DNA of 64,000 nucleotides. It comes from Phocoena phocoena (lineage: Eukaryota > Chordata > Mammalia > Artiodactyla > Phocoenidae). Of the stretch, positions 9,939 to 22,189 are shown one piece after another; position 1 is the first letter of the stretch, and each line of letters starts with the position of its first letter. The translations under genes were made by a program, and so were the position numbers. The notes under the pieces were generated by a model that saw only the letters and a program-made list of their open reading frames with translations, did no database searches and was not told the origin of the DNA. The DNA is taken from positions 150,060,288-150,124,287 of the forward strand of contig NC_089219.1 in assembly GCF_963924675.1 (NCBI RefSeq), written 5' to 3'.

Positions 9939-12789
9939 CAAAAAAAAAAAAAAATCATAAGAGAATACTAGAATAATTATATGTGACAAATTGGACAACC
10001 CAGAAGAAATGAACAAGTTTCTAGAAACATATAATCCACCAAAACTGAATGAAGAAGAAATAGATAATTTGAACAGACCTATAGCTAGAAGTAAAATAGA
10101 ATTGATAATTTAAAAACTCTCTGCAAACAAAAGTCCAGGACTGTATGGCTTCACTTGGGAATTCTACCAAACATACAAAGAACTTATACAGATCCAGAAC
10201 ACTCCCAAAGTCATTTTATGAAGACACCATCACCCTGATACTAAAACCAGACAAAGACGCTACCAATAAAGAACATCACAGGCCAATATCTTTTTGAATA
10301 TAGATACAAAAATTCTTAACACAATATTAGCAACCAAATTCAACACATAAAAAATCATACACCACGACCAAGTTGGATTCTTCCCAGGGACACAAGGATG
10401 GTTCAACATACACAAATCATTCAATGCAACACACCACATCAATAAAAGAAGTGGAAAAAAACCACGTGATCATCTCAATAGATGCAGAAAAAGCATTTGA
10501 TAAAATTCAACATCCATTCATGATAAAAACTCTTACCAAAGTGGGTATAGAGGGAACATATCTCAACTTAATAAAAGCTATTTATGACAAACCTACAGCA
10601 AACATAATACTCAGTGGTGAAAAGTTGAAAGCCTTCTCACTAAAATCTGGAACAATACAAGGATGCCCACTCTCATAATTTCTATTCAATATAGTACTGG
10701 AAGTCCTAGCCACAGCAATCATACAGGAAAATAAAATGTATCCTAATTGAAAGGGAAGTAAAACTGTCATTATATGTAGATAACAGGGTATTATACATAT
10801 AGAAAACCCTAAAGAGTCCACACAAAAATTACTAGAACTGATAAACAAATTTAGCAAGGTAGCAAGATATAAGATTAACATATAAAAATCTGTTGCATTT
10901 CTTCACACTAACAATATCAGAAAGGGAAAATTAAAAAAAAAATCCCTTTAAAAATTGCATCAAAAAGAATAAAATACTTAGAAATAAACCTGACCTAGTA
11001 GGTAAAAGACTTATATGCTGAGAACTATAAAACATTGATAAGGGAAATTGATGATGATTTAAAGAAATGAAAAGATACTCCATGCTCTTGAAATGGAAGA
11101 ATCACTATTGTTAAAATGGCCATACTACCCAAAGCAACCTACAGATTTAATGTGATACTTATCAAATTACCCATGATATTTTTCACAGAACTACAACAAA
11201 TAATCCTAAAATTCATATGGAACCATAAAAGATCCAGAATTTCCAAAGCAATCCTGAGGAAAAAGAACAAACCTGGAAGCATAACCCTCCCAGAATTCAG
11301 ACAATACTACAAAGCTATAGCAATCAAACAGCATGTATTGGCACAAAAACAGATATATGGATCAACAGAACAGAATAGAGAGCCCAGAAATAAACCACAC
11401 ACCTATGGTCAATCTTTGACAAAGAAGGCAATAATATTAAATGAAGAAAAGACAATCTCTTTGGCAAGTGGTGGGTGTTTGGAAAGCTGGACAGTCACAT
11501 GTAAATCAATGAAGCTAGAACACTCCCTTACACCATACACAAAAATAAACTCAAAATGGCTTAAAGGCTTAAATATAAGACATTACACCATAAAACTCCT
11601 AGCAGAGAACATAGGCAAAAAGTTCTCTGACATAAATTGTGCCAAGTTTTCTTAGGTCAGTCTCCCAAGGCAATATGAATAAAAGCAAAAATAAACAAAT
11701 GGGACCTAATCAAAGTTATAAACTTTTGCACAGAAAAGGAAACCGTAAACAAAATGAAAAGACAACCTATGGAATGGGAGAAGATATTTGCAAATGATGT
11801 GACTCACAAGGGATTAAATTCCAATATATACAAACATCTCATACAACTCAATAACAGACAAACACTGCAATCAAAAAATGGGCAGAAGACCTAAATAGAC
11901 ATTTCCCAAAGAAGACATACAGATGGCCAATAGGCACATGAAAAGATGCTCAACATCGTTAATTATAAGAGAAACGCAAATCCAAACTCCAATAAGGTAT
12001 CACCTCACACTGGTCAGAATGGCCATCATCAAAAAATCTATACATAATAAATGCTGGAGAGTTGTGAAGAAAAAGGAACCCTCCTACATTGTTGGTGCGG
12101 ATGTAAATTGGTGCAACCACTATGGAGAACAGCATGGAGGTTCCTTAAAAACCTAAAAATAGAGTTTCCATATGACCCAGCAATCCCACTCCTGGGCATA
12201 TAACCAGAAAAAACTCTAATTCAAAAAGATATATGCACCCCAATATTCACAGCAGCACTATTTACAATAGCAAAGACATGGAAGCAACCTAAATGTCCAT
12301 CAACAGATGAATGGATAAAGATGTGCTTATATATATATATACACACACACACAATGAAATACTACTCAGTCATAAAAAAGAATGAAATAATGCCATTTGC
12401 CACAACATGGATGGACCTAGAGATTATCATACTAAGTGAAGTAAGACAGAGAAAGACAAATATCATATGATATCACTTAAATGTGGAATCTAAAATAGGG
12501 TACAAAAGAACTTACGTACAGTACAGAAACAGACACACAGACAGGAAACAAACTTATGGTTACCAAAGAGGAAATGGGGGGAGGGATAAATTAGGAGTTT
12601 GAGATTAGTACATACAAACAACTATACATAAAATAGATAAACAACAATGTCCAAATCTTTGGTGCAGGGAACTATATTCAATATCTTGTAATAACATATT
12701 ATGGAAAAGAATATGAAAAATAATATACAATTGTATAGCTGAACCACTTTACTGTAGAGCAGAAATTAACACAACATTGTAAATCAAGG
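9939..12789 (+). mobile_element. older L1, 5'-truncated (outer element of nested pair)
   Basis: ORF2 from the reverse transcriptase region onward and a 3'UTR; readable pieces at 10373-10678 ([17 protein letters not shown]) and 11116-11655. Flanked by a 16-bp target duplication aaaagaggaacttcca at 9923-9938 and 18599-18614; the right copy lies beyond the inserted younger L1. Confidence 0.9.
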
Positions 12790-12800
12790 ATACTTCAATC

Positions 12801-15800
12801 GGCACTCCCTCTTGCGAGAGCACCAGAATCACAACTAACTGCTGAACAATCATCAACAGGAAGACACTGGAACTCATCAAAAAAGACACCCCGCATCCAA
12901 AGAAAAAGGAGACCCACAATGAGATGGTAGGAGGGGCGCAATCACAATAAAATCAAATCCCATAACTGCTGGGAGGGTGACTCACAAACTGGAGAACAAT
13001 TATACCACAGATATACACCCACTGGAGGGAAGGTTCTGAGCCCCACGTCAGGCTTCCCAACCTGGAGGTCTGGCGATGGGAGGAGGAATTCCAAGAGAAT
13101 CAAACTTTGAAGGCTAGTGGGATTTGATTGCAGGACTTTGACAGGACTGGGGGAAACAGAGACTCCACACTAGAAGGGCACACACAAGGTAGTGTGTGCA
13201 TCAGGACCCAGGGGGAAGGAGCAGTGACCCTATAGGAGATTGAAACAGACCTACATGCTAGTGTTGGAGGGTCTCCTACAGAGGGGTGCTGGCTGTGGAT
13301 CACCGCAGGGACAAGGACACTGGCAGCAGAAGTTCTGGGGAGTTCTTCTTGGCATGAGCCCTCCTGAAGTCCACCATTAGCCCCACCAAAGACCCTGTAG
13401 CCTCACCCATCAGCAGAAAAGCGGATTAAAGTTTTACTGAGCTCTGCCCACCAGAGCAATACCCAGCTCTACCCACCAACAGTCCCTCCCATCAGAAAGA
13501 CTGCAAAAGCCTCTTAGATAGCCTCATCCACCAGAGGGCAGACAGCAGAAGCAAGAACTACAATCCTGCAGTCTATGGAACAAAAACCACATTCACAGAA
13601 AGATAGACAAAATGAAAAGGCAGAGGACTATATACCAGATGAAGGAACAAGATAAAATCCCAGAGAAACAATTAAATGAAGTGGAGATAGGAAACCTTCC
13701 AGAAAAAGAATTCAGAATAATGATAGTGAAGATGATCCAGGACCTCGGAAAAAGAAGGGAGGCAAAAATCGAGAAGATGCAAGAAATGTTTAACAGAGAC
13801 ATTTAATTCAGAAGAATTAAAGAACAAACAGAGATGACCAATACAATAAATGAAACGAAAACTACCCTAGAAGGAATCAATGGCAGAATAACTGAGTCAG
13901 AAGAACGGATAAGTGACCTGGAAGACAGAATGGTGGAATTCACTGCTGTGGAACAGAATAAAGAAAAAAGAATGAAAAGAAATGAAGACAGCCTAAGAGA
14001 CCTCTGGGACAACATTAAACGTAACAACATTCACATAACAGGGGTCCCAGAGGAGAAGAGAGAGAGAAAGGACCCGAGAAAATATTTGAAGAGATTATAG
14101 TTGAAAACTTCCCTAACATGGGAAAGGAAATAGCCACCCAAGTCCAGGAAGCACAGAGAGTCCCATACAGGATCAACCCAAGGAGAAACACGCCAAGACC
14201 CATAGTAATCAAACTGGCAAAAATTAAAGACAAAGAAGGATTATTGAAGGCAGCAAGGGAAAAATGGCAACATACGAGGGAACTCCCATAAGGTTAACAG
14301 ATGATTTCTCAGCAGAAACTATACAAACCAGAAGGGAGTGGCAGATATACTTAAAGTGATGAAAGGGAGGAAGCTACAACCAAGATTACTCTCCCCAGCA
14401 AGGATCTCATTCAGATTTGATGGAGAAACCAAAAGCTTTACAGACAAGCAAAAGCTAAGAGAATTCGGCACCACCAAACCAGCTCTACAACAAAGGCTAA
14501 AGGAACTTCTCTAAGTGAGAAACACAAGACAAGAATAAGGACCTACAAAAACAAACCCAAAACAAATTTAAAAATGGTAATATGAACATACATATGATAA
14601 TTACCTTAAATGTGAATGGATTAAATGCTCCAACGAAAAGACACAGGCTTGCTGAATGGATACAAAAACAAGACCCATATATATGCTGTCTACAACAGAC
14701 CCACTTCAGCCCTAGGGACACATATAGACTGAAAATGAGGGAATGGAAATAGATATTCCATGCAAAAGAAAGCTGGAGTAGCAATACTCATATCAGATAA
14801 AATAGACCTTAAAACAAAGAATGTTACAAGAGACAAGGAAGGACACTTCGTAATGATCAAGGGATCAATCCAAGAAGAAGATATAACAATTATAAATATA
14901 TATGCACCCAACATAGGAGCACCTCAATACATAAGGCAACAGCTAACAGCTATAAAAGAGGAAATCGACAGTAACACAATAATACTGGGGGACTTTAACA
15001 ACTCACTTACATCAAAGGATAGTTCATACAAACAGAAAATTAATAAGGAAATAGAAGCTTTAAATGACACAATAGACCAGGTAGATTTAATTGATATTTT
15101 TAGCACATTCCATCCTAAAGAGAAAATTACACTTTCTTCTCAAGTGCACAGGGAACATTCTCCAGAATAGATCACGTCTTGGGTTACATATCAGGCCTCA
15201 GTAATTTTAAGAAAATTGAAATCATATCAAGCATCTTTTCTGACCACAATGCTGTGAGATTAGAAATGAATTACAGGGAAAAAAAGGTAAAAAGTACCAA
15301 CACATGGAGGCTAAACAATACGTTACTAAATACGCAAGAGATCACTGAAGAAATCAAAGAGGAAATAAAAAAATACCTAGAGACAAATGACAATGAAAAC
15401 ACGACGATCCGAAACCTATGGGCTGCAGCAAAAGCAGTTCAAAGAGGGAAGTTTACAGCTATACAAGGCTACCTCAAGAAACAAGAAAAATCTCAAATAA
15501 ACAATCTAACCTTACACCTAAAGGAACTAGAGAAAGAAGAACAAACAAAAGCCAAAGTTAGCAGAAGAAAAGAAATCATAAAAATCAGAGCAGAAATAAA
15601 TGAAATAGAAACAAAGAAAACAATGGCAAAGATCAATAAAACTAAAAGCTGCTTCTTTGAGAAGATAAACAAAATTGATAAACTATTCACCAGACACATC
15701 AAGAAAAAGAGGGAGAGGACTCAAATCAATAAAATTAGAAATGAAAAAAGAGAAATTACAACAGACATCGAAGAAATACAAAGCATCCTAAGAGACTACT

Positions 15801-18586
15801 ACAAGCACCTCTATGCCAATAAAATGGACAACTTGGAAGAAATGGACAAATTCGTAGAAAGGAATAACATCCCAAGCCTGAACCAGGAAGAAATAGAAAA
15901 TATGAACAGACCAATCACAAGTAATGAAATTGAAAATGTGATTAAAATTCTTCCAACAAACAAAGGTCCAGGATCAGATGGCTTCACAGGGGAATTCTAT
16001 CAAACATTTAGAGAAGAGCTAACACACATCCTTCTCAAACTCTTCCAAAAAACTGTGGAGGAAGGAACACTCCCAAACTCATTCTATGAGGCCACCATCA
16101 CATGATATCAAAACCAGACAAAGATACTACAAAAAAAGAAAATTACAGACCAATATCACTGATGAATATAGATGCAAAAATCCTCAACAAAATGCTAGCA
16201 AACAGAATCCAACAATACATTAAAGGATCATACACCATGATTAAGTGGGATTTATCCCAGGGATGCAAGGATTCTTCAATATACGCAAATCAGTCAATGT
16301 GATACACCATATTAACAAATTGAAGAATAAAAAATATATGATCATCTCAATAGATGCAGAAAAAGCTTTTGACAAAATTCAACACCCATTTATGATAAAA
16401 ACTCTCCAGAAAGTGGGCGTAGAGGGAACCTACCTCAACATAATAAAGGCCATATACGACAAACCCACAACAAACATCATTCTCAATTTTGAAAAACTGC
16501 AAGTATTTCCTCTAAGACCAGGAACAAGACAAGGATGTCCACTCTCAGCACTGTTATTCAACATAGTTTTGGAAGTCCTACCAAGGCAATCAGAGAAGAA
16601 AAAGAAATAAAATGAATACAAATTGGAAAAGAAGAAGGAAAACTGTCACCGTTTGCAGATGACATGATACTATACATAGAGAATCCTAAAGATGCCACCA
16701 GAAAACTACTAGAGTTAATCAATGAATTTGGTAAAGTTGCAGGATACAAAATTAATGCACAGAAATCTCTTGCATTCCTATATACTAATCATGAAAAATC
16801 TGAAAGAGAAATTAAGGAAACACTCCCATTTACCATTGCAACACAAAGAATAAAATACCTAGGAATAAACTTACCTAGGGAGACAAAAGACCTGTATGCA
16901 GAAAACTATAAGACACTGATGAAAGAAATTAAAGATGATACCAACAGATGGAGAGATATACCATGTTCTTGGATTGGAAGAATCAATATTGTGAAAATGA
17001 CTATACTACCCAAAGCAATCCACAGATTCAATGTAAACCCTATCTAATTACCAATAGCATTTTTTTACAGAACTAGAACAAAAAATATTAAAATTTGTAT
17101 GGAGACACAAAAGACCCCGAATAGCCAAAGCAGTCTTGAGGGAAAAAAGTGGAGTTGGAGGAATCAGACTCCCTGACTTCAGACAATACTACAAAGCTAC
17201 AGTAATCAAGACAATATGGTACTGGTACAAAAACAGAAATATAGATAAATGGAACAAGATATAAAGCCCAGAGATAAACCCACGCAGCTATAGTCAACTA
17301 ATCTATGACAAAGAAGGCAAGGATATAAAATGGAGAAAAGACAGTCTCTTCAATAAGTGGTGCTGGGAAAACTGGATAGCTACATGTAAAAGAATGAAAT
17401 TAGAACACTCCCTAACACCATATACAAAAATAAACTCAAAATGGATTAGAGGTCTAAATGTAAGACCAGACACTATAAAAGTCTAGACGAAAAGATAGGA
17501 AGAACACTCTTTGACATAAATCACAGCTACATCTTTTTTGACCCACTTCCTAGAGTAATGGAAATAAAAACAAAAATAAACAAATGGGACCTAATGAAAC
17601 TTCAAACCTTTTGCACAGCAAAGGAAACCATAAACAAGACGAAAAGACAACCCTCAGAATCGGAGAAAATATTTGCAGATGAATCATCAGACAAAAGATT
17701 AATCTCCAAAATATATAAACAGCTCATGCAGCTCAATATTAAAAAAAACAAACAATCCAAAAATGGGCAGAAGACCTAAATAGACATTTCTCCAAAGAAG
17801 ACACACAGATGGCCAAGAAGCACATGAAAAGATGCACAACATCACTGATTATTAGAGAAATGCAAATCAAAACTATAATGAGGTATCACCTCACACCAGT
17901 TAGAATGGGCATCTTCAGAAAATCCACAAACAATAACTGCTGGAGAGGGTGTGGAGAAAAGGGAACCCTCTTGCACAGTTGATGAGAATGTAAATTGATA
18001 CAGCCACTCTGGAGAACAGTATGGAGGTTCCTTAAAAAGTCTAAAAACAGAATTACCATATGACCCAGCAATCCCACTACTGGGCACATACCCAGGTAAA
18101 ACCATAATTCAGAAAGACACACGCACCCCAATGGTCACTGCAATGCTATTTACAATAGCCAGGTCATGGAAATAACCTAAATGCCCATTGACAGATGAAT
18201 AGATAAAGAAGTTGTGGTACATATATACAATGGAATATTACTAAGCCATAAAAAAGAATGAAATTGGGTCATTTGTAGAAACATGGATGGACCTACAGAA
18301 TGTCTTACAGAGTGAAGTAAGTCAGAAAGAGGAAAACAGATATCGTATATTAACGCATATATGTGGAATCTAGAAAAATGGTACAGATGAACCAGTTTGC
18401 AAGACAGAAATAGACACAGATGTAGAGAACAAAAGTATGGACACCAAGGGGTGAAAGTGTGTGGGGGGGTGGTGCTGGTGGGATGAATTGGGAGATTGGG
18501 ATTGACCTTTGTACAGTAATATGTATAAAATAGACAAATAATAAGAACCTGCTATATAAGAAAAAATGAGTCAAGAAAAAGAAAGA
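12801..18586 (+). mobile_element. full-length L1 nested in the tail of the older L1
   Basis: 5.8 kb: 5'UTR from 12801, ORF1 from the ATG at 13612, ORF2 and 3'UTR. Target duplication atacttca(a/g)tc at 12790-12800 and 18587-18597. ORF1 has an in-frame TAA at 13804-13806 and a frameshift by 14100. ORF2 is stopped right after its start region (~14576) and broken in several places. Endonuclease marks are visible (GDFN near 14985, SDHNAV near 15238), as is the reverse transcriptase FADD at 16652-16663. A dead copy. Confidence 0.92.
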
Positions 18587-18614
18587 ATACTTCAGTCAAA
18601 AAGAGGAACTTCCA

Positions 18615-19213
18615 ATTCATTTCATTCAAAGACAGAAGTGAGCGGGTTAAATGGCTTAAGACAATATATTTCATAACTTTTCAAAATCTGATGATATTTT
18701 TTGTTGGTTTCTCTTTCATATGCCAAAAATATCCTGGTCAAGGGAAGAGATAAATGCCTTTACAGAATTAATATTTACAAGTTGAAATTGAATTTCTTTA
18801 AAAAATTAAGTAAAATGTATTTTTTCTTCTGTCAAAGAATAATTTTCCTCTCTGCACTTAAAATGAACAGATTCTGTGATTATTTCCCATTGGGCTAAAA
18901 AATTCCCCCAGCTTTGGATTCACAGCTGTTATAAGGTAGAGAAGCTAGATAGCCTGATAAAAGGATAAGGGGGACATTACATTGTTGGCACCTATGTCAA
19001 AGCAATAGCCTGTCAATTCACATTATTTTACATTAAAACAGGGAAGGTATGAGAAAACCTCAATAATCTAACACAGAGAGCAAGAATCCTAGTGTCCTCT
19101 TGGATGTCTACTGCCCACTTATCTTAGTTCAAGTTATTGATATCTAAATATTCATTGAATACTTTTCAGAAGAAAGGACATCTCTGAAAAGAAACACAAC
19201 AGAAAGCAGATAC
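18615..19213 (-). other. CD46 intron 13, unique part
   Basis: No gene or named repeat seen. Confidence 0.45.
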
Positions 19214-19303
19214 ATTTTAATGATAAAAGCAAACCTTTCTCTCATCTCTTCTAAGAAAGAAATAAAATTTACTTGTCTGTGGCTCTCACCAGTTAGGTAT
19301 TTG
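19214..19303 (-). pseudogene. CD46: CD46 exon 13 (Cyt-1), decayed
   Basis: 90 nt with acceptor TCTGTTCAG and weak donor AAAAT|GTATCT. In the ancestral frame (two bases carried from exon 12) it reads YLTGESHRQVNF.., clearly related to the human Cyt-1 tail YLTDETHREVKF. The position of the human stop is now TTA (Leu), so the frame runs on through EEMRERFAFIIK to the exon end. A few bases are also missing just after that point compared with human. With the stop already reached in exon 12, this exon can only be read by another frame or donor. I call it a relict of the PDZ-type Cyt-1 tail exon. Confidence 0.75.
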
Positions 19304-20470
19304 CTGAACAGAGGAAGGGAAAAGGGCTGAATAAAATAGTGACGTCAAACCAAAAGGAAGCAAGAGTGGCATAAAAATGGGATAAAATCAATGATAGAGG
19401 AGAAGGGAAGTAAGCTGACAATTAGGTTCATGAATTATGGCTTTCCTGATTCTCATTAGGAACTTGAAACAAGAATTTGGTGCAAGAAACTACTTTACCT
19501 TTGAGGTCTTATAGATCATCCAGCAGATAAGCAGATTCTATATTTGTGTGCAATCTGTTTAACCCTGAAAGGATTAGCCTCAAGTGAATAATGTAAACTC
19601 TTTTTCACAGAATGAGATTGTATGAGAAATAGTGGTCCTGGCCTCTAGCACCCTAGAATTTGAGGTAATACGCAGAGCATGTATTGATTCCATGTAATAT
19701 TGTCTCAGAAATCGATTTTATAACAAGTCATACATTTTTGGATGTATCTTAACTTTTGCATTGAGGACAGTTTCTTTCTGTAGCACAGCTGTTTTCACCT
19801 GAGGGAAGATCTCTGTAAAACTTATTAGGTGATCTCCTATTTTTCTGGGATGGATTTAAATTTTATAAATGTGCTCTCTCAATGAATCAAATAATATTTC
19901 TGATTTATTAGTTACTATGTAAAATGTTTTTGAATAATTCTTTGAATGCTCAAGAATTTGAAAGCCAGGTAGAATAAAGTTCAAATTAATGTGATGTTTT
20001 ATTTTTCGCCCCATCATTACACTCTTCAGCACCTAACTGGCAACTGTCTACAGCAAATCCAAAAAACTTCTGTAACATTCATTTAAACAGACAGGTTAAA
20101 TATTACAAAGTTTCTGGATCAGTCATTATTAATATAACATTAAAAATAGGCTTAAGTTATACCAAATAGTAAATATCATTTTTGGAAGAAAATAAAAACA
20201 TATATTTTGTCACAGGTAATAAGTATATAAATTATGGAAATTATTCTAGCAAACTTAGCAAACTCTCACTTATCCAGCAATAATTTACCTGGAGTAAAGA
20301 AAATCATGCATTTATGAAAAGAAAATTACTACAAATAAGTGAAAACATTTGTTTTCTTGAAACCACACAGTCCAGACATGCAAAACAAGTTTGAGCAGTA
20401 GCAAAGGAGAGGGCAAAGGCTGTGGATTCCAAGTCTGGAAAGTATGGTAGAAGAATTCGTTAAGAAAGGA
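19304..20470 (-). other. CD46 intron 12, unique part
   Basis: Nothing recognised besides the polypyrimidine stretch before the Cyt-1 acceptor. Confidence 0.45.
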
Positions 20471-20474
20471 GATT

Positions 20475-20577
20475 TGGCTTGCCACAACTAGAGAAAGCCT
20501 GCGCACAGCAACGAAGACCCAACGCAGGAGAAAGACAGAAAAAGAAAGAAATAGAAAGGAAGGAAGGAAGGAAGAAA

Positions 20578-20652
<75 letters not shown>
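20475..20652 (+). mobile_element. 3' end of a long-form cetacean SINE with (GAAA)n tail
   Basis: 'gccacaactagagaaagcct' and 'caacgaagacccaac' are the sense 3' part of the long SINE. It is 5' truncated, and its A-tail has become a (GAAA)n/(GGAA)n microsatellite to 20652. It is the only SINE here in plus orientation. Confidence 0.85.
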
Positions 20653-20654
<2 letters not shown>

Positions 20655-21239
20655 TGGAAGGGAAAAGGAAGGAAGATGTAGATGGAGCCCATCAGACCAA
20701 TTGGGATCCTATTCTATTCTTAGTTGAGAGCTAAGAAACAGAAAACTGTAGCAGACTACACTAACCTTGTTGGCCATTTTTAATCAAGTATTTTAAATGA
20801 TGTTTAGTGATCTTAAAAAGTGACTACTACAGTATTTCTGTACTTTGGGATGGAGGCTGCAGTAGGGCAACTGTGTTCCCAAATCATCCTAAATACAAAA
20901 TTACATCAAATCCATTTTCTATCCACTTTTAACAGCAATTTGGGATTATCTTTGCTCAGTATCCTGCTTCCACAGTTACCCTTAGAAATAGAGAAGTAAC
21001 TGCATATATTTTTACAGTCTTATAAAGGAGTTTCTAAGGCAACAATAGCTGATTCGGGATATGGGGAAAGATTATGAACATTAAACAGTGTAAAGAATAT
21101 AATAAAAATCTTTACTTTTTTTTAAAGCTTAGTATTACCCCACATCCTTTTTTTAAAGCATACATATAGATGAAGAGTCTTTTAAAAATCCAATTATCTT
21201 AAAGAGGATAAAAATTTGTCAATAAGATTGATGATGTTT

Positions 21240-21530
21240 CTTCAAATTTCAAGAATATGGGCACATCAGTAATAGTCTACTCCTTGGTAGAGCACAGTCC
21301 AGGCCCAGCAGCATCATTACTTGGGAGACCATTAGAGATGCACGATATCAGGCTCTGCACCAGACCTAATGAATCAGAATCTGCACAGTCCAGGCCCAGC
21401 AGCATCATTACTTGGGAGATCATTAGAGATGCAAGATATCAGGCTCTGCACCAGACCTAATGAATCAGAATCTGCATTTTAACAAGATGCCATGTGATTA
21501 ATGTACATATTAGAGAAGCGCTGTTCTAAA
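21240..21530. repeat. MER5-like element with internal 91-bp tandem duplication
   Basis: 'gaatcagaatctgcattttaac' and 'agagaagcgctgttctaa' mark a MER5-type MITE. Units 21292-21382 and 21383-21473 are near identical. Confidence 0.75.
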
Positions 21531-21742
21531 CTTTGAAAAAGAAAGACATACCTCCCATGCATTAGAGTAACTTCAGCTATTAAAATAATACAGAACTTAA
21601 AGGGTCAGAAATGACTTCAAAGTCTGGAAATGAAACAATCCACGCAAAGAGCATAAAGTTAAGCCATTCTGTAACACTGAATTTCTAACTGCCCATGTTC
21701 CTGTCATGAAAAGGATAACATATAACCAAAAAGATTTCCATA

Positions 21743-21973
21743 TACAGTTGATCTTTGCACAACATGAGCTTGAACTGTGTGGTCCACTTACACATGGACT
21801 TTTTTCAGTAGATAGATAAGTACTACAGTACTGCTGGATCCATGGTTGGTTGAATCTGCAAAGGCAGAACCATGGATTGGCAGTGGAGGCGGGGGAGCAA
21901 ATGTAAAATTATAAAATTGTATGTGGATTTTCAACTGAGCCTCTAATCACTGTGTTGTGAAGGGTCAACTGTA
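21743..21973. repeat. pogo/Tigger-type MITE with intact terminal inverted repeats
   Basis: Left end tacagttgatctttgcacaac; right end reads the reverse complement (gttgtgaagggtcaactgta), about 18 of 20 matched, with TA at both ends. Internal 'tccatggttggttgaatctgc' is typical of this family. Confidence 0.8.
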
Positions 21974-22189
21974 CTTTATATTTTACCTCAAAGGCAATTA
22001 TTAATTACCCTTCCCACATTATTTTTTGAAAACAATTTTTTTCTCAAATTATGCTACCACATATAGGATTAATTATGTTTCATTGGTTAAAGATATAATA
22101 TGTTTCCAATATATTAAAAAAATTTAATCTGGCAATTTTTGGTTTTCTTTACAAAGATAATTTAGATGCTATGTTGTAAAATATGGGCT

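Noticed and set aside
15179..16105. 308-codon open frame
   Set aside because: It is the endonuclease/RT-linker part of L1 ORF2, already explained by the L1 at 12.8-18.6 kb.
20312..20692. Phe/Leu/Ser-rich frame on minus
   Set aside because: Product of the (GAAA)n microsatellite read in reverse.
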